Source: Clostridia bacterium
GTDB lineage: Bacteria; Bacillota; Clostridia; Oscillospirales; Acutalibacteraceae
Assembly (NCBI GenBank): GCA_017407755.1
Contig: JAFQVY010000001.1
Location: 1 to 64,000 of the forward strand
Direction of reading: 5' to 3'
Length of the DNA: 64,000 nt
Shown here: piece after piece, positions 43,668 to 51,878 of the stretch
Layout of the letters: each line of letters starts with the position of its first letter
Position numbering within the stretch: the stretch's first letter is position 1
Position numbers and translations under genes: made by a program
Notes under the pieces: generated by a model
Databases searched by the model: none
What the model was told of the DNA's origin: nothing
What the model saw: only the letters and a program-made list of their open reading frames with translations

Positions 43668-44816
43668 TTGAAAAAAGCCAATTTACTTTATATAGTTTTG
43701 CAAATATCCCTTTGGGGAATTTACGGCGTACTTTACTCTTATGCAAACAGATATTTGCTCTCTCAGGGATTATCAAGCACATTAACCGGAATACTGTTAG
43801 CAGCGGCAACGGCTGTGGCATTTGTGCTTCAGCCTGTTATTACTGCCATTATAGACAGAAAAAAGCTTGAGCTTAAGGGTGTTTTGCTTTTGCTTTCAGC
43901 CCTTATGCTTTTGTGCTCCTTAACTCTTCCCTTTATAAAAAGTCTTTGGGCAGTGGCTGCTGTTTATGCAGTAGCTTATGTTGGAGTTGTAGTTTACCCT
44001 GCATTTATAAATTCCATAGGAGTAGTTGCGGCAAAATCGGGCTATAACGTAAACTTTGCTTTGGCAAGGGGAGTAGGCGCCTTTGCTTTTGGTTTAACTG
44101 CTTGGGGCACCAATAAGCTTATTGAAGCTTTCGGCAAAATTTCTATCCCCCTTTTCGCAGTAGTTTTTTGCCTTACGGGGATTTTTTCGACTTTCGCCTT
44201 TCCAAAAGGCGCCGAAGCTCTTACAAAAAAAGAAAAAGCATCAAAGATTACCGACTTCTTTAAAAGAAACAAAAAATTTACAGCCATGCTTTTTGCGGTG
44301 GCGGTACTTAATATAGGTCACAACATACTGGGCAACTGTATGTATCAGATAGCACTTTTCAAAGGCGACGGCAACGCTCAGGGTGCGGTGCTGATGATTT
44401 CCACCTTTGTTGAAATTCCCACAATCGTATTTTTCGCAAAGCTTTTAAAATTTGCAAACAGCTCCACCTATATGAGAATTTCCGGGGTATTTTTCACTTT
44501 AAGAATTATTCTGACCCTTATTCTGCCTAACATCTGGGGACTTTACGCCGCCCAGCTTTGCCAGATTTTAGGCTATGCGCTTTACACGGTTTGCTCGGTT
44601 TACTATGCAAGCGAGGTAGTCAGCGACAGGGATACTGTCAAGGGACAAACCTATATAAGCTCGGCAAATACAATCGGTTGTCTTGTTGCTCACCTTGCAG
44701 GCGGAGCAATGATTGACGCCGTTGGAGTGGCAAACATGCTTATCATTACCGGCGTAGTTTCAGCTTTGGGAATGATGCTGCTTTTCTTTACAACAGAAAA
44801 AGCAAAAAAGGATTGA
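43668..44816 (+). CDS. Major facilitator superfamily transporter
   Basis: A 382-residue protein with about twelve membrane segments. I prefer the TTG start at 43668 because GGAG lies 8 bases upstream; an ATG at 43650 has only a weak GGAA and lies almost on the expected transcription start. The fold and the start (KKANLLYIVLQISLWGIYGV) resemble the MFS_1-like group of sugar or nucleoside proton symporters in Firmicutes. The substrate is unknown. It stands alone; the promoter of the tRNA pair begins at its stop codon. Confidence 0.8.
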   Translation: MKKANLLYIVLQISLWGIYGVLYSYANRYLLSQGLSSTLTGILLAAATAVAFVLQPVITAIIDRKKLELKGVLLLLSALMLLCSLTLPFIKSLWAVAAVYAVAYVGVVVYPAFINSIGVVAAKSGYNVNFALARGVGAFAFGLTAWGTNKLIEAFGKISIPLFAVVFCLTGIFSTFAFPKGAEALTKKEKASKITDFFKRNKKFTAMLFAVAVLNIGHNILGNCMYQIALFKGDGNAQGAVLMISTFVEIPTIVFFAKLLKFANSSTYMRISGVFFTLRIILTLILPNIWGLYAAQLCQILGYALYTVCSVYYASEVVSDRDTVKGQTYISSANTIGCLVAHLAGGAMIDAVGVANMLIITGVVSALGMMLLFFTTEKAKKD

Positions 44817-44841
44817 CAAGGGATAAATCTTGTGTTAGAAT
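44813..44841 (+). promoter_or_regulatory. Promoter of the tRNA-Ser pair
   Basis: TTGACA (44813-44818), 17-base spacer, TAGAAT (44836-44841). The -35 box overlaps the stop of the MFS gene. Confidence 0.75.
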
Positions 44842-44857
44842 ACAACTTGTCTCAAAC

Positions 44858-44943
44858 GGAGAGGTGTCCGAGCGGTTTAAGGAGCTAGTCTTGAAAACTA
44901 GTGATACCGAAAGGTACCAAGGGTTCGAATCCCTTCCTCTCCG
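44858..44943 (+). tRNA. tRNA-Ser (anticodon TGA)
   Basis: A class II tRNA with acceptor stem GGAGAGG/CCTCTCC, a long variable arm, T-loop GTTCGAATC, and encoded CCA at 44944-44946. The anticodon loop CTTGAAA gives TGA at 44892-44894, which reads UCN serine codons. Confidence 0.95.
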
Positions 44944-44980
44944 CCAAATTAAATATTACTTATATAAGTTCACTATATAC

Positions 44981-45067
44981 GGAGGATTACTCAAGTGGTG
45001 AAGAGGCTCCCCTGCTAAGGGAGTAGGTCGGGTAACCGGCGCGAGAGTTCGAATCTCTTGTCCTCCG
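44981..45067 (+). tRNA. tRNA-Ser (anticodon GCT)
   Basis: A class II tRNA with acceptor stem GGAGGAT/GTCCTCC, long variable arm, T-loop GTTCGAATC and encoded CCA at 45068-45070. The anticodon loop CTGCTAA gives GCT at 45014-45016, which reads AGC/AGU serine codons. Confidence 0.95.
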
Positions 45068-45072
45068 CCAGA

Positions 45073-45100
45073 AAAAACCGATGCATTTGCATCGGTTTTT
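45073..45100 (+). terminator. Terminator of the tRNA-Ser pair
   Basis: Stem AAAACCGATGCA/TGCATCGGTTTT with a short loop and TTTTTTC tail, 2 bases after the second CCA. Confidence 0.85.
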
Positions 45101-45216
45101 TCTTTTTGCCTTAAAAAATTTCACGTTTGTAATATTTTAAAATTATATATATTGTATAAATATGTATAATTTGTGACTATATTTATGGTTATTTTAAAAT
45201 TTTTCTCAAAAAAGGG

Positions 45217-45245
45217 TTGAAACGAATATTAGCTTGTGCTATAAT
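45217..45245 (+). promoter_or_regulatory. Promoter of the NlpC/P60 gene
   Basis: TTGAAA (45217-45222), 17-base spacer, TATAAT (45240-45245). The leader of about 90 bases to the ATG has no structure I recognise; in particular it is too short for the c-di-AMP riboswitch that often controls such hydrolases. Confidence 0.75.
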
Positions 45246-45340
45246 GATTACAAAGTTGTAACAAAGGTTGCTGAGCTTGTAATTTTCACAACCATTACAT
45301 TTCCCTGCGGTCTGGCGACTGCAAATTTTCGGAGGTCTTT

Positions 45341-46831
45341 ATGTTAAAAATCAAAAGAGCCTTGGCTCTCTTTCTTATACTGGCGGTGATTCTGACAATT
45401 TCTGTAGCTTCGGGTATATCCTGTGCTGCTGCAGGAACCGGAATCGGTCTTTCCGAACATGTACTTAATGCTTATTATAGCGGCTGGTCTTACGTTTACG
45501 GCTGTGCCTCTGAGGGTGCAGTTGACTGCTCAGGTCTTATTTATATGTATGCAGGCGGAGACCGTTGCGCGATGATCGACTATTGTCAGGATTCCGGCTA
45601 TGTTTCAGACGGCGTACCCAATATACACGGCTTAGGTCTTTATCAGCCCGGTCACGTTGGCGTTTACGTTGGAAACGGTATGGCGGTTGATGCCAGAAGC
45701 GAAGATTACGGTATTTGCTACGAGTCTGTTTACAGCAAGAACTGGTCAATGTGGTTTAAGCACGAGACAATCTCCTACCCCGACACAGGTTGGGAGTATT
45801 TTAGCGGCAACTACTATTACTATGAAGACGGCGAGTATCTTACTGATGCTTACATTACCGTTGACGGTATTGAATATTATCTTGATGCAAGCGGTGCCTG
45901 CACCACTACACCGGGAGACACAGGTGCGGTTGCAGACACTCCCTCGGACACTGAGGAAGAGGCTGTTGACACACAGTACATAAAGCTTGGCAGTACCGAC
46001 GAAAGAGTTTCGTCAATTCAGCAAAGGCTTAAGGAATTAGGCTTTTATAATGACGAAATCACAGGATATTACGGCGAAATGACTCAGGCGGCTTATATGG
46101 CATTTCAGAGTGCCGCAGGTCTTTATGCCGACGGCATTGCAGGCGACGAAGAAATTGAGCTTTTAATGTCTGACAATGCTCCCGTTGCTCCAAAGCAAGA
46201 GGAAGAAGTTGAAGAAACTCAGGCAGTTGAGGAAACTCAGCCTGAGGAAGAAGAAAACACCTTCTCAAACGGCGACTTTGATGACAGTATCTATGAAATT
46301 CAGTCAGAGCTTCAGGAGCTGGGCTACTTTAACGACGATGCCACAGGCTACTTCGGAGATATGACTGAAAGTGCCGTTGCCGACTTCCAGACTCAGAACG
46401 GCTTAGAGCCTACAGGCAAGGTTGACGAGCTTACTTATGCCGCAATTTTCAGCTCAACCGCTTTAGAAAACCCCAACGCTGAAGATTTGGCAAGCGATGC
46501 CGAAACCCTTACTCCCCCTGCAAAAGCAGATAAAGAAGCTGAGGATGAAACCAAACCTACAGAAGCAATTAAAGAAACCCCTGCGGCTTCTTCTGCTTGT
46601 GAAGAGGTAACTTTAAAATCTGCTGAGCTTGCCGCAAAAGCCCTTGAGGGCATAGAATTTGAAGGCATCGAGGCCGACAAAAGCTCATCTCGCTCAGGTT
46701 CCTTTGTTATTTGGCTTATTGTTATGATTGCCTTTATGAGCGGTGCTTTCTGGTTCGTTTATAATAACGAGAAAAAGAAAAAGAAAGCAAGATACGAAAG
46801 AATTAAGGCAAGAGCAAACAGAAATTGGTAA
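45341..46831 (+). CDS. Membrane-anchored NlpC/P60 peptidoglycan hydrolase
   Basis: A 496-residue exported hydrolase. Order: signal peptide (about 1-30); NlpC/P60 domain to about residue 140 with the catalytic Cys63 (AVDCSGLIYMY) and His105 (GHVGVYVG); one aromatic cell-wall-binding-like repeat (GWEYFSGNYYYYEDGEY); two PG_binding_1 domains (LGSTDERVSSIQQRLKELGF and IQSELQELGYFNDDATGYFG) joined by a Glu-rich linker. A C-terminal membrane helix (FVIWLIVMIAFMSGAFWFVY) is followed by a Lys/Arg-rich cytosolic tail. Such enzymes cut gamma-D-Glu-mDAP bonds in cell-wall peptides. The C-terminal membrane anchor is unusual for this family and would hold the enzyme at the membrane face. Confidence 0.88.
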   Translation: MLKIKRALALFLILAVILTISVASGISCAAAGTGIGLSEHVLNAYYSGWSYVYGCASEGAVDCSGLIYMYAGGDRCAMIDYCQDSGYVSDGVPNIHGLGLYQPGHVGVYVGNGMAVDARSEDYGICYESVYSKNWSMWFKHETISYPDTGWEYFSGNYYYYEDGEYLTDAYITVDGIEYYLDASGACTTTPGDTGAVADTPSDTEEEAVDTQYIKLGSTDERVSSIQQRLKELGFYNDEITGYYGEMTQAAYMAFQSAAGLYADGIAGDEEIELLMSDNAPVAPKQEEEVEETQAVEETQPEEEENTFSNGDFDDSIYEIQSELQELGYFNDDATGYFGDMTESAVADFQTQNGLEPTGKVDELTYAAIFSSTALENPNAEDLASDAETLTPPAKADKEAEDETKPTEAIKETPAASSACEEVTLKSAELAAKALEGIEFEGIEADKSSSRSGSFVIWLIVMIAFMSGAFWFVYNNEKKKKKARYERIKARANRNW

Positions 46832-46835
46832 AATT

Positions 46836-46864
46836 AATCCCCACCGATAACCTCGGTGGGGATT
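46836..46864 (+). terminator. Terminator of the NlpC/P60 gene
   Basis: Stem AATCCCCACCGA/TCGGTGGGGATT with a short loop, then TTCATTTG, 5 bases after the stop. Confidence 0.75.
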
Positions 46865-46928
46865 TTCATTTGTTGATTTGGAAAACTACAGATGTTTAAA
46901 TAAATTATGCTTTTTTAAATAGGAGGGT

Positions 46929-46954
46929 GCAGGGAAGCGGTCAGTCTTCCCTGC
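46929..46954. repeat. Inverted repeat downstream of the orphan PqqD gene
   Basis: A perfect 9-bp inverted repeat GCAGGGAAG/CTTCCCTGC with an 8-base loop. It lies 50 bases after the PqqD-like stop, but neither strand has a good T run next to it, so it may be a transcript-stabilising hairpin or a weak terminator. Confidence 0.5.
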
Positions 46955-47004
46955 TTCGGTTGATCGTTTCTAAGCAACCTAATGAGTTTATTATACCCTA
47001 TTTT

Positions 47005-47271
47005 TTATTCATCAATCAGATTTGATTTTCTAAGCTCTTCAATAAAGCCCTCTAAATCCTTACTTGCAGTTTTTTCATCCACCTCAAACTCGTCAAGCAT
47101 CGCGTTGAGTACATTCTCAAATGTTGTATCAACTTCCATTTGACGCCACAAAAAAGCACCTACCCCATTGAGGTTAATCATACCATTAAATTCTGCTACT
47201 GCAGCACCTATAGGTACAACAACAAATGTATCTGCAACCTGTCTTAGCATATAGTTTTCTTTTATTTTCAT
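47005..47271 (-). CDS. Orphan PqqD-like peptide recognition protein
   Basis: An 88-residue close paralogue of the PqqD-like protein at 15.5 kb. The first 55 residues differ at only a few positions (GMINLNGVGAFLWRQME here, GMINLNEVGAFLWRQLE there) and the C-terminal helices are more diverged. No kinase, exporter, radical SAM enzyme or precursor gene is next to it. It has its own perfect promoter, an AAGGAG site and a leader of about 90 bases. It may act in trans on the peptide or enzymes of the 12-18 kb cassette, or on peptides encoded elsewhere. Confidence 0.85.
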   Translation of the reverse strand: MKIKENYMLRQVADTFVVVPIGAAVAEFNGMINLNGVGAFLWRQMEVDTTFENVLNAMLDEFEVDEKTASKDLEGFIEELRKSNLIDE

Positions 47272-47365
47272 AACTATTTCTCCTTTATAGTATAAAGATA
47301 CTTAAGTACATATCTAAAAACCAGTTTTTTCATCAGTATGTTATTAGTTTTTTATTGGCAAATAC

Positions 47366-47394
47366 ATTATATTTGTTTTAATTCTATTTGTCAA
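47366..47394 (-). promoter_or_regulatory. Promoter of the orphan PqqD-like gene
   Basis: TTGACA (47389-47394), 17-base spacer, TATAAT (47366-47371) on the minus strand, both perfect consensus. The stretch from 47272 to 47686 otherwise holds this leader, a PadR-like remnant and the his operon terminator. Confidence 0.8.
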
Positions 47395-47471
47395 CGATAT
47401 TTTATTTATCGCAATATTGTTTTTACAAAATAATTTTTGTATATTTATCATTTTGAAAGGTAACAAACACT

Positions 47472-47640
47472 ATGGAAAATACATATTTTAAAGGATTTGC
47501 CGACTTACTGATACATTATTTGTTAGATACACAGGATTGCTATATGTATGAAATTATATAAACACTCACAAAGCTTTCCAAAGGTCGTTTATTGCACCAT
47601 TGAAGGTATAAATTATATTTAGAAAACTCTAAAGATAATT
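47472..47640 (+). pseudogene. Remnant of a PadR-family regulator
   Basis: An ATG at 47472 with GAAAGG upstream opens 29 codons ending in LLIHYLLDTQDCYMYEII before a TAA at 47559. This matches the N-terminal helices of PadR regulators (pattern LLILYLLS-KD-YGYEI). Reading past the stop in the same frame gives TLTKLSKGRL, which is the expected next PadR segment, and then further stops and frame changes follow. The gene is therefore broken and cut short after about 50 codons. It lies divergent to the orphan PqqD-like gene. Confidence 0.5.
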
Positions 47641-47671
47641 AAGATTAATAGTTTTTAAATTAATATAACAT

Positions 47672-47705
47672 AAAAGAGCTTGAGTATTAAATCTCAAGCT
47701 CTTTT
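47672..47705 (-). terminator. Terminator of the his operon, overlapping the hisJ end
   Basis: Perfect 13-bp stem AAAAGAGCTTGAG/CTCAAGCTCTTTT. On the minus strand the hisJ codons for ELE lie in the 5' arm and its stop lies in the loop. Confidence 0.85.
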
Positions 47706-48508
47706 TTTCCTGATTTTGTTAATGTGTAAATACTTTTAAAGCCGCAATCTTTTGCAAGCTTAATAGAGTTTTCGAAGTTAAAGCCTAAGGCTTTTGTCTC
47801 GTGGCTGTCGCCGCTTAGAATAACCTTGCCGCCTTTTTGAGCGATATATTTTAAGATAAACCTTGAGGGGTATGGCTCTTGCTGTCTTCCCCGAAAAACG
47901 GCACCAGTGTTAATCTCAAAAAGCACATCGCTTTTTATAAGCTCATCAACCGCTTTCTTTGCGGCATCAATATACCTTGAAGCGTTTTCGTCAAAGAGAG
48001 AGGAGTCTGCATTATAAATCTTAACCAAATCGAAGTGACCGATTATGTCGGCTTTGTGGGCATCGGGTAACTTTGAAACTGTTTTAAAATACTCCTCGGC
48101 AAAGCTTAAATAGTCACCGCCAAAATATTCATTTACGCCATTTTCCTGTGTTTCTTTGTCCATATCCACGGCAAGGAAGTCGTCCTCCCCCACCTTAAGA
48201 TAATGAACAGAGCCGATAATATAATCCAAATCGGGATAGGTGTTATCAGAATAGATGTCACGCTCAATACCGCAAAGCACTTCTATTTTATCCTTATACT
48301 TTTCCTGAAGGCGACGGCACTCTGAAAAATAATCGTCTTCTTTTTCCTTTGGAATACAGCACTCCAAATCAAAATGAGTAAAACTGTGCCCCGAAAAACC
48401 AATAGCGGAAAAGCCCTTGTCTATTGCCTCTAAGGTCATTTCCTCCAAAGTGTTGTTGCCGTCACAAAAGGTGGAGTGAGTATGAAAATCGTAAGGTTTT
48501 ACTTTCAT
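47687..48508 (-). CDS. hisJ: Histidinol-phosphatase, PHP family
   Basis: A 273-residue metal-dependent phosphatase that turns histidinol phosphate into histidinol. The PHP motifs are DFHTHSTFCDG (first metal site), GFSGHS, GSVHYL, GHFDLVK and the final SGDSHE. It is the last gene of the his operon and overlaps the hisIE stop by one base. The ATG has no strong Shine-Dalgarno, which fits coupling. Confidence 0.93.
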   Translation of the reverse strand: MKVKPYDFHTHSTFCDGNNTLEEMTLEAIDKGFSAIGFSGHSFTHFDLECCIPKEKEDDYFSECRRLQEKYKDKIEVLCGIERDIYSDNTYPDLDYIIGSVHYLKVGEDDFLAVDMDKETQENGVNEYFGGDYLSFAEEYFKTVSKLPDAHKADIIGHFDLVKIYNADSSLFDENASRYIDAAKKAVDELIKSDVLFEINTGAVFRGRQQEPYPSRFILKYIAQKGGKVILSGDSHETKALGFNFENSIKLAKDCGFKSIYTLTKSGKKELEI

Positions 48509-49158
48509 TATGAAGTCATCTTTTCCTGCTTAACCTTGTGGTCAATTACGTGTCTGCTCTTAAGCTCTGAATGGATATCCTCAAGGGTAATACCCATCTC
48601 AAGCATAAGCACCATTACGTGATAAGCAAGGTCGGCAATTTCGTAGATAGTTTCCTTTTTGTCGTCAGCTTTGGCGGCAATAATAACCTCGGTGCATTCT
48701 TCGCCTACCTTCTTAAGGATTTTGTCTAAACCCTTTTCGAAAAGGTAAGTTGTATAGGAGCCTTCCTTTTTCTCGATTTTTCTGCCCTCAAGCATTGTCA
48801 TAAGACCTTCTAAAGAAAACTCGGTAAGCTCGTCGCTGATAAATAGTGGCTCTGTAAAGCAAGAGTCTGTGCCCTTATGGCAAGCAGGGCCGTCTTTTTC
48901 AACTACAACTACCAATGCATCTCTGTCGCAGTCGGCAGTAATGCTTACAATATGCTGAAAATTGCCGCTGGTTTCGCCCTTAAGCCAAAGCTCCTGACGG
49001 CTACGGCTGAAGAAGCAAGTCTTGTGCTCCTTTAAACTTATGTTCAGGCTTTCTTCGTTCATATATGCAAGGGTCAGAACCTTTTTTGAAACTGCATCAA
49101 CAACTATTGCAGGGATAAGACCCTTGTCGTCAAATTTTAAATCTTTAATATCTACCAT
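48508..49158 (-). CDS. hisI: Phosphoribosyl-AMP cyclohydrolase / phosphoribosyl-ATP pyrophosphatase
   Basis: A bifunctional HisIE of about 216 residues for steps 2 and 3 of histidine synthesis. The HisI half has [20 protein letters not shown] and the zinc/magnesium segment [11 protein letters not shown] with [12 protein letters not shown]. The HisE half starts near residue 115 and has [21 protein letters not shown] prefer the ATG at 49158 (MVDIKDLKF), the family start, with a weak GAG site; an ATG at 49182 would add 8 residues and overlap hisF. Confidence 0.95.
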   Translation of the reverse strand: MVDIKDLKFDDKGLIPAIVVDAVSKKVLTLAYMNEESLNISLKEHKTCFFSRSRQELWLKGETSGNFQHIVSITADCDRDALVVVVEKDGPACHKGTDSCFTEPLFISDELTEFSLEGLMTMLEGRKIEKKEGSYTTYLFEKGLDKILKKVGEECTEVIIAAKADDKKETIYEIADLAYHVMVLMLEMGITLEDIHSELKSRHVIDHKVKQEKMTS

Positions 49159-49168
49159 TTTAAAACAC

Positions 49169-49927
49169 TCACAGTCTGACATTTATGTCGTTTTTCTTAA
49201 GCTCATTTTTTAGGTCGTTTATTTTTATTTCGCCGAAGTGGAAAACAGACGCGGCAAGACCTGCATCAATTGTTGGAATAGCCTTGAAAAGGTCAACAAA
49301 ATCCTGTTTACTGCCTGCACCGCCTGAAGCAATTACGGGAACATTTACAGTATTTGTGACAATATCTAAAAGCTCAATATCAAAGCCGCCTTTAACGCCG
49401 TCGGTATCAATTGAATTGACAACAACCTCACCGGCTCCCATACCTACACACTTCTTTATCCAGCTTATGGCTTCCATACCTGTGTCTTCTCTGCCACCCT
49501 TGGCAAAAACTCTGAACTCACCGTCAACACGCTTAACATCAACAGAAAGCACAACACATTGGTCGCCGTAAAGCTTGGCGGCGTCAGCAATAAGATGCGG
49601 GTTGCGGATTGCACCACTGTTTACGGAAACCTTGTCGGCACCGCACTTTAACACTCGGTCAAAATCGTCAACAGTGTTAATTCCCCCGCCTACTGTAAGA
49701 GGGATAAAGATAGTTGAGGCTACTTCGGTGAGGATATCGGTAAACAGTGCTCTGCCCTCAGCGGACGCCGTAATATCGTAGAAAACAAGCTCATCCGCAC
49801 CGCTTTCAGAGTAATATTTAGCAAGCTTAACAGGGGAAGAAACATCGGCTAAATCAAGGAAGTTTACCCCCTTTACAACTCTGCCGTCCTTAACATCAAG
49901 ACAAGGAATAATCCTTTTTGTAATCAT
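49169..49927 (-). CDS. hisF: Imidazole glycerol phosphate synthase, cyclase subunit
   Basis: A 252-residue (beta/alpha)8 barrel that takes ammonia from HisH and makes IGP and AICAR. Catalytic Asp residues are in [14 protein letters not shown] and in [13 protein letters not shown]; phosphate loops are TVGGGI and ASGGAG. AICAR released here feeds the purine transformylase encoded in the neighbouring operon. It begins directly after hisA. Confidence 0.97.
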   Translation of the reverse strand: MITKRIIPCLDVKDGRVVKGVNFLDLADVSSPVKLAKYYSESGADELVFYDITASAEGRALFTDILTEVASTIFIPLTVGGGINTVDDFDRVLKCGADKVSVNSGAIRNPHLIADAAKLYGDQCVVLSVDVKRVDGEFRVFAKGGREDTGMEAISWIKKCVGMGAGEVVVNSIDTDGVKGGFDIELLDIVTNTVNVPVIASGGAGSKQDFVDLFKAIPTIDAGLAASVFHFGEIKINDLKNELKKNDINVRL

Positions 49928-50650
49928 TTATTTTGCCTCCTTTGTTAAAGCTACGGCTTCTTTAAGGTCAATGTTGCCTGTGTAAAGAGCTTTGCCCAAA
50001 ATAGCACCGTAAACACCGATTTCTTTTAACGCTTTGATATCTTCAAGGCTTGTTACACCGCCGGAGGCTGTAAAGTTTATATTAAACTTACCCTGAAGCT
50101 CTCTGTAAAGTTCAAGGTTTGTGCCACTAAGTAAACCGTCTTTCGAAATATCGGTACATATAACAGTATCAACGCCCATTTCCTCAAGCTCTTTGCAGAA
50201 GTCAAAGCAGGTTTTGTTGGCAGTCTCTGTCCAGCCTTTAATGGCTACAAAGCCGTCTTTAATATCAACGCCAACAGCAATTTTATCACCGTATTTTCGG
50301 GCCATTTCGCGGCAGAAGTCAGGATTTTCTACGGCAACTGTACCGAGGATAACGCGGTAAACCCCAATACTTATGTACTTCTTTATAACTTCCTCAGAAC
50401 GGATACCGCCGCCCACTTCTACCTTAAGTCCGCTTTCTTTTATTATATCGGCAATTACAGAAATGTTGTCTGTGTTGCCGCTTTTGGCACCGTCAAGGTC
50501 AACTACGTGCAGAAACTCGGCACCTTTCTCATAAAAGCTTTTTGCAACCTCAACGGGGCTACTGCTATATACGGTTTTCTGACTGTAATCGCCCTTAACA
50601 AGGCGTACTGCCTCACCGCCGATTAAATCTATTGCAGGAAAAAGATACAT
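49928..50650 (-). CDS. hisA: ProFAR isomerase
   Basis: A 240-residue (beta/alpha)8 barrel for the Amadori rearrangement of step 4. Landmarks are PAIDLIGGEAVRLVKGDYSQ with the catalytic Asp, EVGGGIRSEE and ICTDISKDGLLSG with the second Asp. It lies between hisH and hisF, and its final codons (AAGGAGGCA) supply the ribosome binding site of hisF. Confidence 0.97.
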   Translation of the reverse strand: MYLFPAIDLIGGEAVRLVKGDYSQKTVYSSSPVEVAKSFYEKGAEFLHVVDLDGAKSGNTDNISVIADIIKESGLKVEVGGGIRSEEVIKKYISIGVYRVILGTVAVENPDFCREMARKYGDKIAVGVDIKDGFVAIKGWTETANKTCFDFCKELEEMGVDTVICTDISKDGLLSGTNLELYRELQGKFNINFTASGGVTSLEDIKALKEIGVYGAILGKALYTGNIDLKEAVALTKEAK

Positions 50651-50659
50651 AAATCCTCC

Positions 50660-51274
50660 TTAAAGTTCACAGAACGCTTTGAGTATTTTCATACCAACCG
50701 TGCCGCTTTTTTCGGGGTGAAACTGCATTCCGTATATGTTGCCGTTGGCAACTGCCGCAGTGATTTCGGCACCGTATTCGGTAGTTGCAATGAGGAAATC
50801 CTCACAGCCAACTCCACAGAAAGAATGAACAAAGTACACAAAATCGCCCTCGTTAATGTACTTAAAAATCCTATCCTTCTCCTTACCCTTAAAGGTAAGA
50901 GCATTCCAGCCGATGTGAGGGATTTTGTATTTTCTGGCAATAAAATCCGAGATAGGCTCAACACTGCCTTTAATAAGACCCAAGCCTTCGTGAACACCGT
51001 ACTCAAAGCTTCTTTCAAATAAAAGCTGCATGCCGAGGCAAATGCCCATTAAAGGCTTGCCCTTTTCGGCTTCGTCAATTACAACCTGACCCAAACCTGT
51101 GTCAGAAAGCTTTTTTGCGGCATCGCCGAAAGCACCTACACCGGGAAGGATAATTTTGTCGGCTTTGCGGATTGTTTCAATATCATTTGTTACAACAGCG
51201 TTGGCACCGATAAGCTTTAAGGAAGAGCTTAAGGAAAAAAGATTGCCTACGCCATAGTCAACTATAGCTATCAT
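50660..51274 (-). CDS. hisH: Imidazole glycerol phosphate synthase, glutaminase subunit
   Basis: A 204-residue class I glutamine amidotransferase. The nucleophile Cys is in LMGICLGMQLLFE near residue 80 and the His/Glu pair in GMQFHPEKSG near the C-terminus. It supplies ammonia to HisF. The start MIAIVDYGVGNLFSLS is typical. Confidence 0.97.
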   Translation of the reverse strand: MIAIVDYGVGNLFSLSSSLKLIGANAVVTNDIETIRKADKIILPGVGAFGDAAKKLSDTGLGQVVIDEAEKGKPLMGICLGMQLLFERSFEYGVHEGLGLIKGSVEPISDFIARKYKIPHIGWNALTFKGKEKDRIFKYINEGDFVYFVHSFCGVGCEDFLIATTEYGAEITAAVANGNIYGMQFHPEKSGTVGMKILKAFCEL

Positions 51275-51290
51275 TTATATCACCTGTTTC

Positions 51291-51878
51291 TTATAAAACA
51301 CCTTTAGTAGAGGGAACTTCGTTGGAAAACTTAGTGTCAATACTTACGGCACTGCGCATAACTCTGCCAAAAGCCTTGAACATACCCTCAATAATATGAT
51401 GTGAATTTTCGCCCTGAAGCTGCTGAATGTGCAAAGCTAAACGGCAGTTTCTTACAAAAGCTAAGAAAAACTCCTTGGTAAGCTCCGTGTCAAAGGTGCC
51501 AACCTTCTGAGCAGGAATATCTGCATCAAAAGAAAGCACGTCTCTGCCCGAAATATCAACGGCACAAAGAATCAGCGCCTCGTCCATTGGTAAAATTATG
51601 TTGCCGTATCGGGTAATGCCACGCTTATCGCCCAATGCATTTTCAAAAGCGGTGCCAAGGGCAATGCCTACGTCCTCAACTGTGTGGTGGTCATCAACGT
51701 GTATATCACCCTTACAAGCAACATTCAAATCAAATCTGCCGTGGCTTGCAAAAAGAGTAAGCATGTGGTCTAAAAAGCCGCAGCCTGTATCTATTTCGCT
51801 TTTACCTGTACCGTCAAGGTTTAAGGTTAAATTTATATCTGTTTCGGCAGTTTTTCTGTTTACAGTAAACTCTCTCAT
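51291..51878 (-). CDS. hisB: Imidazoleglycerol-phosphate dehydratase
   Basis: A 195-residue monofunctional IGP dehydratase (step 6), without the phosphatase domain of E. coli HisB; the phosphatase is HisJ here. Metal-binding His motifs are GFLDHMLTLFASHGRFD, DDHHTVEDV and QGENSHHIIEGMFKA. The start overlaps the hisC stop by 4 bases. Confidence 0.96.
   Translation of the reverse strand: MREFTVNRKTAETDINLTLNLDGTGKSEIDTGCGFLDHMLTLFASHGRFDLNVACKGDIHVDDHHTVEDVGIALGTAFENALGDKRGITRYGNIILPMDEALILCAVDISGRDVLSFDADIPAQKVGTFDTELTKEFFLAFVRNCRLALHIQQLQGENSHHIIEGMFKAFGRVMRSAVSIDTKFSNEVPSTKGVL

Noticed and set aside
44813..45001. 62-codon plus-strand frame
   Set aside because: It runs through the tRNA-Ser (TGA) gene, and its start is in the tRNA promoter.
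47289..47302. AGTAT-N4-ATACT inverted repeat as a PadR operator
   Set aside because: The arms are five AT-rich bases and the adjacent regulator is broken; chance occurrence is likely.
47274..47333. 19-codon mini-frame (MKKLVFRYVLKYLYTIKEK) in the leader of the orphan PqqD gene
   Set aside because: It has no ribosome binding site and lies in AT-rich sequence where such frames arise by chance; its end only supplies the AAGGAG site of the next gene.
44858..47700. tRNA-Ser genes as an integration site with an island
   Set aside because: No integrase, no duplicated tRNA end and no change of gene type that would mark an island were found.
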